DNA of 64,000 bases, taken from an uncultured Oscillospiraceae bacterium (GTDB lineage Bacteria; Bacillota; Clostridia; Oscillospirales; Oscillospiraceae). The notes under the pieces were generated by a model, which saw nothing but the letters and a program-made list of their open reading frames with translations, ran no database searches and was not told where the DNA came from. The DNA lies in the NCBI GenBank assembly GCA_944385035.1, contig CALWVV010000006.1, forward strand, positions 1 to 64,000, given 5' to 3'. Each line of letters starts with the position of its first letter. The first letter of the stretch is position 1. A program made the position numbers and the translations under genes. Below are positions 24,957 through 35,200 of this stretch, piece by piece.

Positions 24957-26021
24957 ATGAAAAGATTTGCAGCACTGGTTTTAGCCATGGCAATGGTGGC
25001 TTCTCTGGCAGCCTGCGGCAACGGCAACAGTGCCGGCAGCGCCGGCAGCGCCGCTTCTGGTTCTCAGTCAAGCGGTGGAGACGATCAGACCGTCTATAAG
25101 ATTACCTATGCCAATACTGTGGCTGACTCCAACCCCCAGGCCATCAACGCCAAGTATATGGCGGAGAGAATGGCAGAGCTTAGCGGCGGCCGCATTGAGA
25201 TGACCGTCTTTAACAACAACAAGCTGGGTGCCTTCAGCGATTGTTTCCAGCAGATGCAGCAGCCCAACGGAACCGTCCAGATGGGTGACGTGTCCTCCGC
25301 TTCTATTACTCAGTTCTCTGAGCTGTACACTCCCTTCGCTCTGCCCTTCCTGTTCTCCAGCAAGGAGCAGTCCTTCGAATACTTTGATAACTCCGAGACC
25401 ATCAAGGCCATTGAGGAGCAGTTCCTGGCGGATACCAATGTCCGCGTGCTGGGCTATTTCTACAATGACGCCCGCGCCCTCACCAACTCCAAGCACGCTG
25501 TGGTTACCCCCGCTGACTGTGCTGGTCTGAAGCTGCGCGTGATGACCTCTGACGTTTATCTGAAGACCTTTGAGGCTCTGGATGCGGCCCCCGTTTCCAT
25601 GCAGTTCTCCGAGCTGTTCAGCGCACTGCAGCAGGGCGCTGTGGACGGCCAGGATAACGGTCTGATTCTGTCCATGGACTCCAAGTTCAACGAGGTTCAG
25701 GGCTACTACACCGATCTGGGTCACGTTCAGGACACCTCTGTTATCTTCATCTCTGAGTCCTTCTATCAGAGCCTGCCTGAGGATCTGCAGCAGGTCGTGG
25801 TGCAGGCGGCTCAGGAGGCCGTTGAAAAGGAGCGCCAGGACTATGCCGATAAGCTGGATCAGTACCTGGAAGAGATGAGCAAGACCATGGAGGTTACCAT
25901 CCTCACCGACGAGCAGCGCGCTGCCTTCAAGGAGGCCTGCAGCTCCGTCTATGACTGGTATCGTTCCGAGTATCCTGAGTATGATCTGGATGCCATCATG
26001 GCTGACATTGAGAACTATTAA
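24957..26021 (+). CDS. TRAP transporter solute-binding lipoprotein (DctP family) 2
   Basis: A 354-residue DctP-type lipoprotein. Signal peptide MKRFAALVLAMAMVASLAAC with lipobox LAAC, then a Gly/Ser/Ala-rich linker. The mature part includes MAERMAELSGGRIEMTVF and LKLRVMTSDVYLKTFEALDA with the conserved substrate-binding Arg. AAGGAGGAAATTATC precedes the ATG. It follows the ggt remnant by 73 bases without a clear promoter, so it may be read from upstream. The ligand is unknown; TRAP binding proteins mostly take organic acids. Confidence 0.9.
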   Translation: MKRFAALVLAMAMVASLAACGNGNSAGSAGSAASGSQSSGGDDQTVYKITYANTVADSNPQAINAKYMAERMAELSGGRIEMTVFNNNKLGAFSDCFQQMQQPNGTVQMGDVSSASITQFSELYTPFALPFLFSSKEQSFEYFDNSETIKAIEEQFLADTNVRVLGYFYNDARALTNSKHAVVTPADCAGLKLRVMTSDVYLKTFEALDAAPVSMQFSELFSALQQGAVDGQDNGLILSMDSKFNEVQGYYTDLGHVQDTSVIFISESFYQSLPEDLQQVVVQAAQEAVEKERQDYADKLDQYLEEMSKTMEVTILTDEQRAAFKEACSSVYDWYRSEYPEYDLDAIMADIENY

Positions 26022-26112
26022 GCAGTAAAACTGAAATCGTAGGGAGACAGATCTGGAATTGCCGCAACTTTTTATCCAGGTCTGAATACGAATTAGTTCT
26101 CTTTCACCTTAG

Positions 26113-26150
26113 ACTGTGAATGGCATCCGTTTACGGATGCCATTCACAGT
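26113..26150 (+). promoter_or_regulatory. Strong hairpin between dctP and dctQ (operon 2)
   Basis: A perfect 17-bp stem (26113-26129 with 26134-26150) and a TTTA loop, followed by A residues rather than a T-run. As in operon 1 it lies between the binding protein and the small permease, and probably stabilises the upstream message or lowers read-through. Confidence 0.6.
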
Positions 26151-26206
26151 AAAAAATACCGTGCTGGTGAGTTTGAACTTCCACAGTTGTATGGGGGAAA
26201 CATCGT

Positions 26207-26734
26207 ATGAAATTTCTGAAATTCTTAAATGAGCATCTGGAAGAGGTAATCTGTGTCATAGTTTTAGCTGCTATGACCGTGGTTATCTTTATTCAGATTC
26301 TCTTGCGCGCTACCAGTGCCTTTGTAACCATCCCAATGGCCTGGTCTGAGGAAATTGGCCGATACCTCTTTATTTATGCCGTATATGTAGGCGCAGCCTA
26401 TGCCACCCAAAAGCGCGCCCATCAGAAGGTGGACATTCTGCCCATTCTTTGCGGAGACAGAGGAAAGCTGATCTTCAACCTGATCGGTGATGTCGGAGTC
26501 ATTATCTTTGCCGGTGTTATGACTGTGTTCAGCTGGCAGGTAGTGCAGAATGTAGCCTTTATCTTTGTACAGCAGGCTCCGGCGACTAAGCTGAATATGG
26601 GCTATGCCTATGCCGGTCCCGCTCTGGGCATGCTTTTGTGTACATTCCGTTCGGTACAAAATATCGTGTTCCACATTAAATCGTACGCTGGGAGAAACAA
26701 AGGTCTGGAAAAGACCGAGGGAGGTGAAGGCTAA
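26207..26734 (+). CDS. TRAP transporter small permease subunit (DctQ family) 2
   Basis: A 175-residue four-helix membrane protein with the DctQ features WSEEIGRYLFIYAVYVGAAYA and KVDILP. GGGGGAAACATCGT precedes the ATG. It overlaps dctM by one base at its stop, so the two permease parts are translationally coupled. Confidence 0.9.
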   Translation: MKFLKFLNEHLEEVICVIVLAAMTVVIFIQILLRATSAFVTIPMAWSEEIGRYLFIYAVYVGAAYATQKRAHQKVDILPILCGDRGKLIFNLIGDVGVIIFAGVMTVFSWQVVQNVAFIFVQQAPATKLNMGYAYAGPALGMLLCTFRSVQNIVFHIKSYAGRNKGLEKTEGGEG

Positions 26735-28023
26735 TGGGCTTGGCGGTTATTCTGGCTATCTTTTTGGGGTGTGTGTTTGCATCAGTCCCCATTGGCTTTT
26801 CGATTGGCCTGTCGGTGGTAGGCTACGCATTGGCCACAGGTTCGGTGAATATGGGCTATATTGCCTCCGGCCTGTTTGCTGCTTGTGACTCCTTCCCGCT
26901 GATGGCTATCCCGTTTTTCATTCTGTCCGGTGCCCTGATGGAGGGCGGCGGCCTGTCCAAGCGTCTGGTGCTGTTTTTCGACTCCCTGGTAGGTCATCTG
27001 ACCGGCGGTCTGGCTATCGTTACGGTCATTACCTGTATGTTCTTTGGCGCTATTTCGGGTTCCGGCCCGGCTACTACTGCTGCCGTGGGTGCCATTATGG
27101 TTCCCACTATGGTGGAAAAGGGCTATGACAAAAAGTTTGCTATGGCTCTGGTAGCTGCCTCCGGCTGTCTGGGCGTTATCATTCCGCCCAGCATCCCTAT
27201 GGTATCTTATGGTATCTCGGTTAACGCGTCCATTGCCACCATGTTTATGGGCGGCTTCCTGCCCGGCATCGTTTTGGGCGCACTGCTGATTATCACCGCG
27301 GTAAGAGTTTGTAAGAAAAACGGTTTTACCGGAAATGGTGAGAGCTTTAGCTGGAAGAAAGTAGCGGCCAGCTTTAAGGATGCCTTTTGGGCGATCCTGT
27401 CCCCGGTAATTATTCTGGGCGGTATCTACGGCGGTTGGGCTACGCCCACTGAGGCGGCGGTCCTCTCTGTGGTGTATGCTCTGCTCGTTGGTGTTTTTGC
27501 TTATAAAGAGCTGAATATCCACAACATTTACAAAAAGTTTGCAGAAGCTGCCTGTACGCATGGTACGGTTAACATCATTGTGGGCACCAGCACCATTTTG
27601 GGCCGTGTGCTCACTCTGGAGCAGATCCCCGATGCAGTAGCGGCCTCTATGATCAGCCTGACGGACAACAAGATTCTGATCCTGTTGATCATCAATCTGC
27701 TGCTGTTGGGGTGCGGCTGCCTGCTGGAGACCAACTCTTCCATCCTCATTCTGGCCCCCATCCTCTACCCTGTCGCGGCTTCCTTCGGGGTAGACATTGT
27801 CCACTTCGGTATTATTATGGTAGTCAACCTGGCCATCGGCTTCATCACACCTCCTGTTGGCGTGAACCTGTTTGTGGCCTGTGGTATTGGCAACATTCCT
27901 TTTGCGGCATTGGTCAGAAAGATCGTACCGTTCTTGATCGTGTTAATTTTCGGTCTGATCCTGATCACTTATATTCCCTCTATTACCCTGTTTATCCCCA
28001 GGCTTCTGGGTTATGCCGGTTAA
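26734..28023 (+). CDS. TRAP transporter large permease subunit (DctM family) 2
   Basis: A 429-residue DctM permease paralogous to the one at 16264-17538. Typical segments are SFPLMAIPFFILSGALMEGGGLSKRL, FFGAISGSGPATTAAVGAIM, GCLGVIIPPSIPMVSYGIS and GFITPPVGVNLFVACGIG. It ends the second TRAP operon and is followed after about 40 bases by a terminator. Confidence 0.92.
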   Translation: MGLAVILAIFLGCVFASVPIGFSIGLSVVGYALATGSVNMGYIASGLFAACDSFPLMAIPFFILSGALMEGGGLSKRLVLFFDSLVGHLTGGLAIVTVITCMFFGAISGSGPATTAAVGAIMVPTMVEKGYDKKFAMALVAASGCLGVIIPPSIPMVSYGISVNASIATMFMGGFLPGIVLGALLIITAVRVCKKNGFTGNGESFSWKKVAASFKDAFWAILSPVIILGGIYGGWATPTEAAVLSVVYALLVGVFAYKELNIHNIYKKFAEAACTHGTVNIIVGTSTILGRVLTLEQIPDAVAASMISLTDNKILILLIINLLLLGCGCLLETNSSILILAPILYPVAASFGVDIVHFGIIMVVNLAIGFITPPVGVNLFVACGIGNIPFAALVRKIVPFLIVLIFGLILITYIPSITLFIPRLLGYAG

Positions 28024-28061
28024 GGGTCACATAGAAGCGGAATTTCCCAATGAAACAAGAA

Positions 28062-28099
28062 AAGTTCAGGAGACGCGAAAGCGTCTCCTGGACTTTTTT
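28062..28099 (+). terminator. Rho-independent terminator after TRAP operon 2
   Basis: A 15-bp stem (AAGTTCAGGAGACGC / GCGTCTCCTGGACTT, one T-G pair) with a GAAA tetraloop, followed by TTTTT. Confidence 0.9.
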
Positions 28100-28259
28100 A
28101 TGTCTATAAAAACCGTTCAACCTTAATTGCACGGACAAATTGGTTTCACGCAACGATTTATCTCCCCAGGGGAAATATTAGTTTATCCTCCTGCGCTGAG
28201 CTGGCCGTCATGGTGGACGCTATCATAGGCTGCCAGGTCAAGGGCAGAAATAATAACTC

Positions 28260-28532
28260 GTTGGATGGCCTATGGCAACAGACCTGCCCTCGTCAATGTG
28301 TCGGTTTCCGGCTGGTCCCAAAACCTGACCTTCTTCCCCTGTGAGCCTGCAGATGAAGAGCAGAATGTAACCGATGAGGCTGGATTTCAGACCGCTGTCA
28401 ACGCCGGCGGTACGTGCCCCTGGCCAATGATGTCATGCTCACCAACCCCCGCATCAATCCGAGCGACCCGGTGATGGTAGGCCTAGACGGTCGGCTAGGG
28501 CAGCACTGCCATCTAGACCGATTTGCAAAAAG
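28260..28532 (+). other. Possible decayed coding remnant between accessory and motility regions
   Basis: Two short peptide-like stretches in neighbouring frames, one ending near SGWSQNLTFFPCEPADEEQ..GFQTAVNAGG (about 28,300-28,410) and one reading YVPLANDVMLTNPRINPSDP (about 28,410-28,470), could be one gene broken by a frameshift. I do not recognise the family and there is no ribosome binding site. The remaining bases from 28,100 hold nothing I can name. Confidence 0.25.
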
Positions 28533-28534
28533 AT

Positions 28535-28564
28535 CCGCCGCAGAATTTTTTGATTCTGCGGCGG
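28535..28564 (-). terminator. Terminator of the leftward GGDEF/EAL gene
   Basis: A 12-bp stem (CCGCCGCAGAAT / ATTCTGCGGCGG). On the minus strand it is followed by GATCTTTTTGC. It lies five bases after the stop of the 1021-residue signalling protein. Confidence 0.8.
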
Positions 28565-28568
28565 CCTC

Positions 28569-31500
28569 TTATTGTTTCTCCCCGTCAAGTGGAGTGCTTA
28601 CCAGACGGCAGACATCATTTACCTCCATAGGGCGGTAGTAGTAATAGCCCTGGATCATATCGCAGCCGCACTCTTTGATCAGGTTATCCTGAGAGGTGGT
28701 TTCCACCCCCTCCATACATACCTTTTTCCCAAAGCGGTGGCAGGCGTAGACGATACTGGAAATAAAGTTCATCTTGTCCTCTGACTCTGTTATCTCCTGC
28801 AGAAGGGAGCGGTCCAGCTTAATGATGCTGGATGGATACTGCAGCAGCATCCGCAGCGAGGAATAACCGCTGCCAAAGTCGTCCAGCGCAATACGAATCC
28901 CCATGTCCTTGCAGGCATCCACAAAGTGGAACAGCTTCTCCGGCTGTTCATCCATGCAGCTCTCCGTCATCTCCGCCACCAGATGGGAACCATCCAGATG
29001 GTATTTGGCCATGGTTTTCCCCATAAAGTCGGTAAACAGGACGTCGGAGAGCTGGTGCAGGCTCACATTGAAGGTGAGGTAAATTTCCGGTACGTGCTCC
29101 ACCAGCCGCACGCAGCTGCAGGCGGCCTGCTCAAAGACCCAGCGCCCCACCTTCTGGATCAGGTTTTCCTTCTCCAGCATGGGGACAAAGATCGCCGGCG
29201 ACACGTCCTTGTCCTCAAAACGCCACCGCAGCAGCACCTCACCGCCCACCACCTGGCCGGTCTTTGTGGACACTACCGGCTGGATCATCACCCGGAAATG
29301 TTCCATTCCCTGCAGCACATCCCGGCTCAGGGCCAGGGCCATGTTGGACATAGTCCGGATCGTCTGGATGCTGTCCTGGGAATTTTCCACATAGAGCTTC
29401 CGCTTGTCCTGCTTGGCCACCTTCAGCAGGGCGTTCATGTTTTCCATAAAGTCCTCAGGAGTCCCGCTGTCCTGGGGAAACTCCATCACCGCAAAGGAAC
29501 AGGCATGGGGCACGGCAAGGCCCGCAGCACGATATCCTGCCTCGATTATATTGCGCAGCTGCCATACCAGCGCCTCTCTGCTCTCCCTGCAAACGGGGTC
29601 CACCATGGCCAGGCAGCGCATCCCCTCCAGACGATAGAACGTCATCTTGTCCGCCAGGGTGTTCATCATTTCATCCGAAATGGACTGGAGCAGACGGTCG
29701 CTGAAGGTACGGCCACGGGTGTTGTTGAGCTCCGAAATACTGCCGAACCGAAACCCGATGGCCCGGCAGCTCTGTTTATTCTTCTGCAGCTGCTCCATAT
29801 AGCGGAGCACCGCCGACTCTCTGGGGAAGTTGGTTACCGGATCCACTACAAACTCGTCATCCTGATGGGTCACACGGCTGGCCAGAAACAGGGGGATCTC
29901 CCGTTTGTCATCCCACTTGAGCATGCTGAAGCTGTGGATCCACAGCTTCCTGCCGTCGGCCTTCTGCACCTGGTAACGCAGGTCCAGCACCGACTGCTTT
30001 TTCTCCAGCATATCCTCCATGGCCTGCCGGTACATATCCTGAAAACATGCCGTACTGATGTGGGAGGCCCACTCCTTCAGCAGACCCGGTACCACATTGC
30101 TCTCATAGCCGAAGTCGTCCCGCATGTTGTCTGAAATGTAAAACAGGTCCTTCTGCACATCTCCAAAGCAAAAATAACCTTCGGAATTGTGCTGGGAAAT
30201 GGCCTGAAACAGGAAGTCCAGATCGTGATAGGTCGCCGACAAAAAGCGGTAGAAGGGGCTGTCCGTCCCTCCCAGCTGGCACTCCCCTTCCGGACTGCGC
30301 CGCCGGTCCACCTTGGGGTTGTTCTGGTTAATCAGATAGTAGCCCCGCTTGTCCTGGTACATCACCTTATCTGCCTGGGAGATCAGCCCCTCCAGATGGA
30401 ACGGCTGCTGGTCCGACCAGGCGTAGCCCACTGCCATGTGGCACTTGTCCTGGCTGATCCGCTCCCGCAAAGTCTGGACATTCTGCCGCAGCTTCTCTTG
30501 GGTACAGTCCAGGAAGACCGCCACAAACTCATCGCCGCCGGTGCGGTAGATCCAGGGCGTATCCAGACTTTCGTCCATCAGGCGGCAGCAGTGTCGAATC
30601 AGGTGGTCCCCCTCGCTGTGCCCCTTGGAGTCATTGGTCTGCTTAAGGCCGGTAATATCACAGTAAACCACGCCGATGCTGGAACAGGGCGGGTATTTTA
30701 TTCCATGCTCAAACATTGCATTGCGGTTGAAGATCCCCGTCAGAGGATCCCGGAAGCTCAGCGTATTCAGACGGTCCAGCAGGTCCCGCTGACGCAGCAG
30801 CGCAGAGACAAAATACCCAATCACATTCAAAATGGGGGCAATCAAGTTCAGCATCTCTGTGTTGGGGTTATCCACCCCCACAAACCCCACCACGCGCCCC
30901 TCCACGCTGATGGGACCTGCCGCCAGGCTGGAAATATTTTGGGGCTTAAGAATGGCGTAGGAGTTTGGGTGCTGCTCCCGGATATCCTCCAGATCCTCCA
31001 GCACAAGCACCCGATTTTTCTGAAACACCTTCAACCACCACTCCAAAAAGGAGATGGGGATGTCCTGCAGCGCATCTTTCTGGGGCATAACCCCCTCCCC
31101 ACACCACTCGTAGCTGTTGTAGATTTTCTCCTGGCTGATTTCAAAAACATAGGCACGGTCGCACTCAAAGGTCTGCCCCAAATACTCCAGTACCAGCTCC
31201 ACGCCCTTGCCGGGATTCGTGGTGGAGAAGATTCGCTGCAGGCAGTCATTCAGAATCGTCTCACTACGGGCATAGTAGTAGGGCGTGTTACACACCACTT
31301 CAGAGTCAATATCGATGGCGATTTCGATGCGGCAGCGTCTGCCCTCAATCATCTGCACAGTGTCCTTAATCAGGTAGCGCTTATTGAGTACCGGATTTTT
31401 GTGGGTCCACGAGAGAAACTTTCCCTCCTGCAGCGCCGAGTTGGTGCAAAAGGAACAGGGGCTGTGTCTGCCCTGAAGCACCTCATAGCACTTTTTTCCC

Positions 31501-31634
31501 TCATAGGCATTGCTATCCCCATAGCCCAGCGACTGCCGCAGGCGGCGGTTCATATAGATCAGCTTATGAGTATCCAGGTCGGAAATATAGACTAACTCAT
31601 CCAGTTCTTCAAAAAAGCTTGAACAATATTCCAT
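28569..31634 (-). CDS. PAS-GAF-GGDEF-PAS-GGDEF-EAL cyclic-di-GMP signalling protein
   Basis: A 1021-residue soluble protein. The N-terminal PAS domain (about 1-110) has the three-cysteine pattern KKCYEVLQGRHSPCSFC. A GAF domain (about 125-285) is followed by an intact GGDEF (YRTGGDEF, about 290-440), a second PAS (470-590), a degenerate GGDEF (600-745) and a C-terminal EAL domain (755-1005). The EAL domain has EVLLRW in place of EALLRW but keeps the catalytic residues in NVSLHQL, AEMTESC, DDFGSGYSSL, KLDRS and EGVET. It could therefore both make and break cyclic-di-GMP. AGAGGAAATATC precedes the ATG. It is divergent from a bacteriohemerythrin gene. Confidence 0.9.
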   Translation of the reverse strand: MEYCSSFFEELDELVYISDLDTHKLIYMNRRLRQSLGYGDSNAYEGKKCYEVLQGRHSPCSFCTNSALQEGKFLSWTHKNPVLNKRYLIKDTVQMIEGRRCRIEIAIDIDSEVVCNTPYYYARSETILNDCLQRIFSTTNPGKGVELVLEYLGQTFECDRAYVFEISQEKIYNSYEWCGEGVMPQKDALQDIPISFLEWWLKVFQKNRVLVLEDLEDIREQHPNSYAILKPQNISSLAAGPISVEGRVVGFVGVDNPNTEMLNLIAPILNVIGYFVSALLRQRDLLDRLNTLSFRDPLTGIFNRNAMFEHGIKYPPCSSIGVVYCDITGLKQTNDSKGHSEGDHLIRHCCRLMDESLDTPWIYRTGGDEFVAVFLDCTQEKLRQNVQTLRERISQDKCHMAVGYAWSDQQPFHLEGLISQADKVMYQDKRGYYLINQNNPKVDRRRSPEGECQLGGTDSPFYRFLSATYHDLDFLFQAISQHNSEGYFCFGDVQKDLFYISDNMRDDFGYESNVVPGLLKEWASHISTACFQDMYRQAMEDMLEKKQSVLDLRYQVQKADGRKLWIHSFSMLKWDDKREIPLFLASRVTHQDDEFVVDPVTNFPRESAVLRYMEQLQKNKQSCRAIGFRFGSISELNNTRGRTFSDRLLQSISDEMMNTLADKMTFYRLEGMRCLAMVDPVCRESREALVWQLRNIIEAGYRAAGLAVPHACSFAVMEFPQDSGTPEDFMENMNALLKVAKQDKRKLYVENSQDSIQTIRTMSNMALALSRDVLQGMEHFRVMIQPVVSTKTGQVVGGEVLLRWRFEDKDVSPAIFVPMLEKENLIQKVGRWVFEQAACSCVRLVEHVPEIYLTFNVSLHQLSDVLFTDFMGKTMAKYHLDGSHLVAEMTESCMDEQPEKLFHFVDACKDMGIRIALDDFGSGYSSLRMLLQYPSSIIKLDRSLLQEITESEDKMNFISSIVYACHRFGKKVCMEGVETTSQDNLIKECGCDMIQGYYYYRPMEVNDVCRLVSTPLDGEKQ

Positions 31635-31771
31635 GATATTTCCTCTTTTTTCCTGTTATAAAATAAAAATTATATTGATAATAATTACTATTATTTTTTC
31701 TTCAGTTTGGTCGATAACTAGAATGAGAGAAGGTACTGCCCTTCCAACCTGAAGAAAAAGGAGCTAACCAC

Positions 31772-32170
31772 ATGAAATACGAATTGACCTCAGATCTGAT
31801 GACTGGAAACAAGCTTATTGATTCCCAGCATCAGCAGTTATTTGTCGCTGTGAACCATCTCATGGATGCCTGCGCCCAGGGGAAGGGCCGGGAGCAGATC
31901 CAGAGCACGGTGCAGTTTTTAAGCGACTATGTAACCAAGCATTTTGCCGACGAAGAACGGCTGCAGACCAAAAGCAACTACCCTAACTATACCAGCCACA
32001 AGCAGTTCCATGACGGCTACCGCCAGCAGCTGGCCCAGACGGCCCAGGTGCTCCTCCAGGAGGGCCCCTCCGTAAAAGCTCTGGGGGATCTGAACCGGGC
32101 TGTGGCGGTGCTGGTCTCCCACATCCGCACCGAGGACAAGCGCATGGCACGGTTTGTCCAGGAGCATTGA
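31772..32170 (+). CDS. Bacteriohemerythrin
   Basis: A 132-residue hemerythrin-like protein that binds oxygen at a non-haem di-iron site. The expected ligands are visible: H20 in DSQHQQLF, HFADEERLQ (His and Glu), YPNYTSHKQFHDGY (two His) and HIRTEDKRM (His and Asp). AAAAAGGAG stands before the ATG. In motile anaerobes such proteins store or sense oxygen. Its place between two large cyclic-di-GMP proteins suggests a role in oxygen-controlled motility. A terminator follows. Confidence 0.93.
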   Translation: MKYELTSDLMTGNKLIDSQHQQLFVAVNHLMDACAQGKGREQIQSTVQFLSDYVTKHFADEERLQTKSNYPNYTSHKQFHDGYRQQLAQTAQVLLQEGPSVKALGDLNRAVAVLVSHIRTEDKRMARFVQEH

Positions 32171-32185
32171 TTTTGGTTTCGCACA

Positions 32186-32230
32186 GCCTCGGAACAGGCG
32201 GTCACGCCGTGTTCCGAGGCCGTTTTTTAT
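32186..32230 (+). terminator. Terminator of the bacteriohemerythrin gene
   Basis: An 11-bp stem (GCCTCGGAACA / TGTTCCGAGGC) enclosing a smaller GGCG/CGCC hairpin, followed by CGTTTTTTATT. The T-run reaches the 3' end of the convergent signalling gene. Confidence 0.85.
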
Positions 32231-35200
32231 TCCGGAACCCCGTCGGCATAGGTATAGTGGCTCTTTCCATCCTGCTTGCTGCGGTACAGGGCCATATCCG
32301 CGCGGGAAAGGATCTCCTGGTAGGAAAAGTCTTTGCCCTGTACAAAGGCAATGCCCGCGCTGCAGGTAATGGGAAATTTGGGGTAGGTACCCATGGCCTG
32401 GTAAAACTGCGCCATGCGCTGGTCCAGAATCTCCCGGCTGACTGCCCCCTTTAAAAACACCATAAATTCATCGCCGCCTAAACGGCCCAGTACGTCCTCC
32501 TGCCGGAAGGTCTCTTGGAGCAGCTGAGTAACATAGCGCAAGGCGTCGTCTCCCTCCAAGTGGCCCTGTTTGTCGTTGATCTTCTTGAAGTTGTCAATGT
32601 CCAGCAGGATCAACACCCCTTCCCGCTTCTCCGGTCCTGCCTGCATATACTCCCGCACAGCCTTCTCAAAGGCGTTGCGGTTGTATATTCCGGTAAGGGG
32701 ATCCCGGCTGGCTGCCTCCATCTGGGCATGCTCCCGGCGTACTTGGTCATCAATGTCCTTGAGGTAGAGCAAGGCGTAGGTGTTCTCGGTCAACTGTTCC
32801 TGGAAGCTGTGGGCCACCAACTCTACCCAGTGCCACTTGCCCTGAATCAGCCGCTGATAGCGGAAACGCTGGATGGGCTGCTCCTGAGAAAGGATTTCCG
32901 ACCAGGCGGCGCTTTTCCACAAAAGCTCCATTTTCTGGCTGGGACGGACACTTTCAGACACCTGGCCGCGCATGAATTGCAGCAGCGTGCTCTGGCTGTA
33001 TCCATACTCCCGCTGGTAGTCCGCCCACAGGCCTCCCGCACCCTTCAGCTGTCCGCTCTCCAGGTCCACCTCCGCATAGGCGATGGTGTCCCCCAGACTG
33101 GCCTGGTAGAAATCCCGGATGCGCATATTCTCCAGCTGGAGCACCCGCTCCTGGTCCACTGCATCCAGCAGCACCAAAACGGTATCCCGCTCCTCTGTAT
33201 CCTTACCCAGATGGTGGATACGCATACGGAACCAGTCGTAGGTCCCTCGGGGGGAACGCAGCAGGATCTCCTCCCCCGCCACATCTTCCGAGTGACTTAC
33301 ATCCTGGAACAGGGCGGCAAAGCGCTGGGCAAAATGGGGATGTACCATGTCGGTTTCCAGCCAGCACTGGGGGAATCTCCGCTCCTGTCTGGCCTCCCCC
33401 GCCAACAGCACCCGGTTTGTGTGGAAATAGATGGTTCCCTTGCGCTCGTCAAACTCAAAGACCTCTCCTGTGGGTGTGTCGGGCAAAAACTGAGGCCGGT
33501 CCATGTCGGAAATGATGCGGTGATAGCCCTCCAGGCAGATCATTCCATCGGTGTCCGCGCCCCGGATGCCGATGCAGCGCACCATAACCTCCCCTTGGAT
33601 CGGGTGCTTCCAGAGATATTCCAACTGGACCACCCGCCCGGAGCGGATCATACTCTCCACCGTCAGGTTCACATATTGACGGTACTCCTCATGGATGCGG
33701 CCATACCAGTACTGATAACACTCCTGAGGGGGAAGCTCCCGCTCCAGCCCCATCACCCGGCGCATGGTCTCGTCGGCAAACAGCTCGCGCCGGTCACTTC
33801 GGGGGTCCATCCGGATAAACCACAGGCCAAGATCCGTATCCTTGAGCACATCGTGGTAGTGGAGGTTCAGCAGCTCGCCCAGCCGCTCCTCTGTCTCATT
33901 CTTGTTAAACCGCCTTGCCACAAACAGGCTCAGCATCCGGATCAGGGAGTCATCCGTAATGCAGTGCCGTGGATTGTTGACTCCAAAGAAGCCAACCAAC
34001 CGTCCCTCTTGAAGGATGGGAACCACAATCAGGCGGCGGATCCCATGCTCGCACAGTCTTTCCCACTCTGCGCAATCCTCTTCTCGCATCTCTTCCCGGT
34101 CGGCAACGATTACCGACTCGTTCCGGCCCAGACGCTCTATCCATTGCTGCAGGTTGGAGGCCGGAATCCTCTGCATCTTCTCTTTCCGGGGGGTAAGGCC
34201 CTCCTTGCACCACTCATAGGTGTTGTTCCAGTATCCTTCCTCCACCCCATCGGGCTCGAAGAGATAGGCCCGGTCAGCCTGGTAGAACTCCACCACCGAG
34301 GCCAGCATCCGCCGGAACGCCCGCCCCATGTTCTGCTCCTCGGCCAAGGCCTTGATACAAGCTAGGGTACTCTCAGCAAAGCCCAGCTTCTCCCGCACGG
34401 ACTGGCTGAGGATCTCCCGCTCGGAGATGTCCACTGCCACCTCCAGTCTGGCCTGCTTCCCATGCCATGGAATCAGCTTATCCTTGACAATGAAGTGGCG
34501 CTTGAGCATTTTGTTGGTCCACTCCCAGATGTAGAACTGGTCTCTCTGGAGTCGGTTATTGGTGCAGAACTCGCAGGGGCTGTCCTTCCCCTGGAGCACT
34601 TTGTAGCACTTGCGCCCCTTGTAGTCATAGGCGCCAGTCAGACGGCGGCCAGCGGAATTGAGGTAGTAGAGCTCATGGGTCACGGGGTCGCTGACATACA
34701 CCAGTTCATCCAGCGCCTCTACAATATTCTCCAGTGTCTCTGAAGTAAGGGACATGTTCTGGGGCAGCTGCTCCTTGCTCCATTCCAGATGGCGAAGCTG
34801 CTGCAGCTGCTCTGTCCGGGCCTGATATTCCGGCGCAGTCTGCCGGATGTAGCTGTTTTCAAATTCCTGCTCGGTCAGCGGCTGGTGAAACAAAAAGCCC
34901 TGGAGCAGATCCGGCCCCAGCTCCTCCAGCGCCGCCAGCTCGTCCTTGGTCTCCACTCCCTCGCAGCATACCCGGATCTGGGAGGAACGGGCCAGCTCGA
35001 TCATGTTCTTCATCAGGCAATAATTGTAGGCGCTGTACTGAATGCCGCTGACAAAACAGCGGTCGATCTTGATTTCATCAATGTCTAAATTTTTCAGGTA
35101 AGCCAAGCTGGAATATCCAGTACCGAAGTCATCCACCGAGATTTCGATGCCAGCCTGCTTCCACTGGTAGAACAGGCGGTTAAAGCGGGCGTAGTCTTGC

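Noticed and set aside
26782-27804. 340-residue antisense frame over dctM
   Set aside because: Same reason: mirror of a clear DctM gene, with no family resemblance.
31710-31717. GTCGATAA, resembling a sigma-28 -10 element before the bacteriohemerythrin gene
   Set aside because: No TAAA-like -35 sequence at the right distance.
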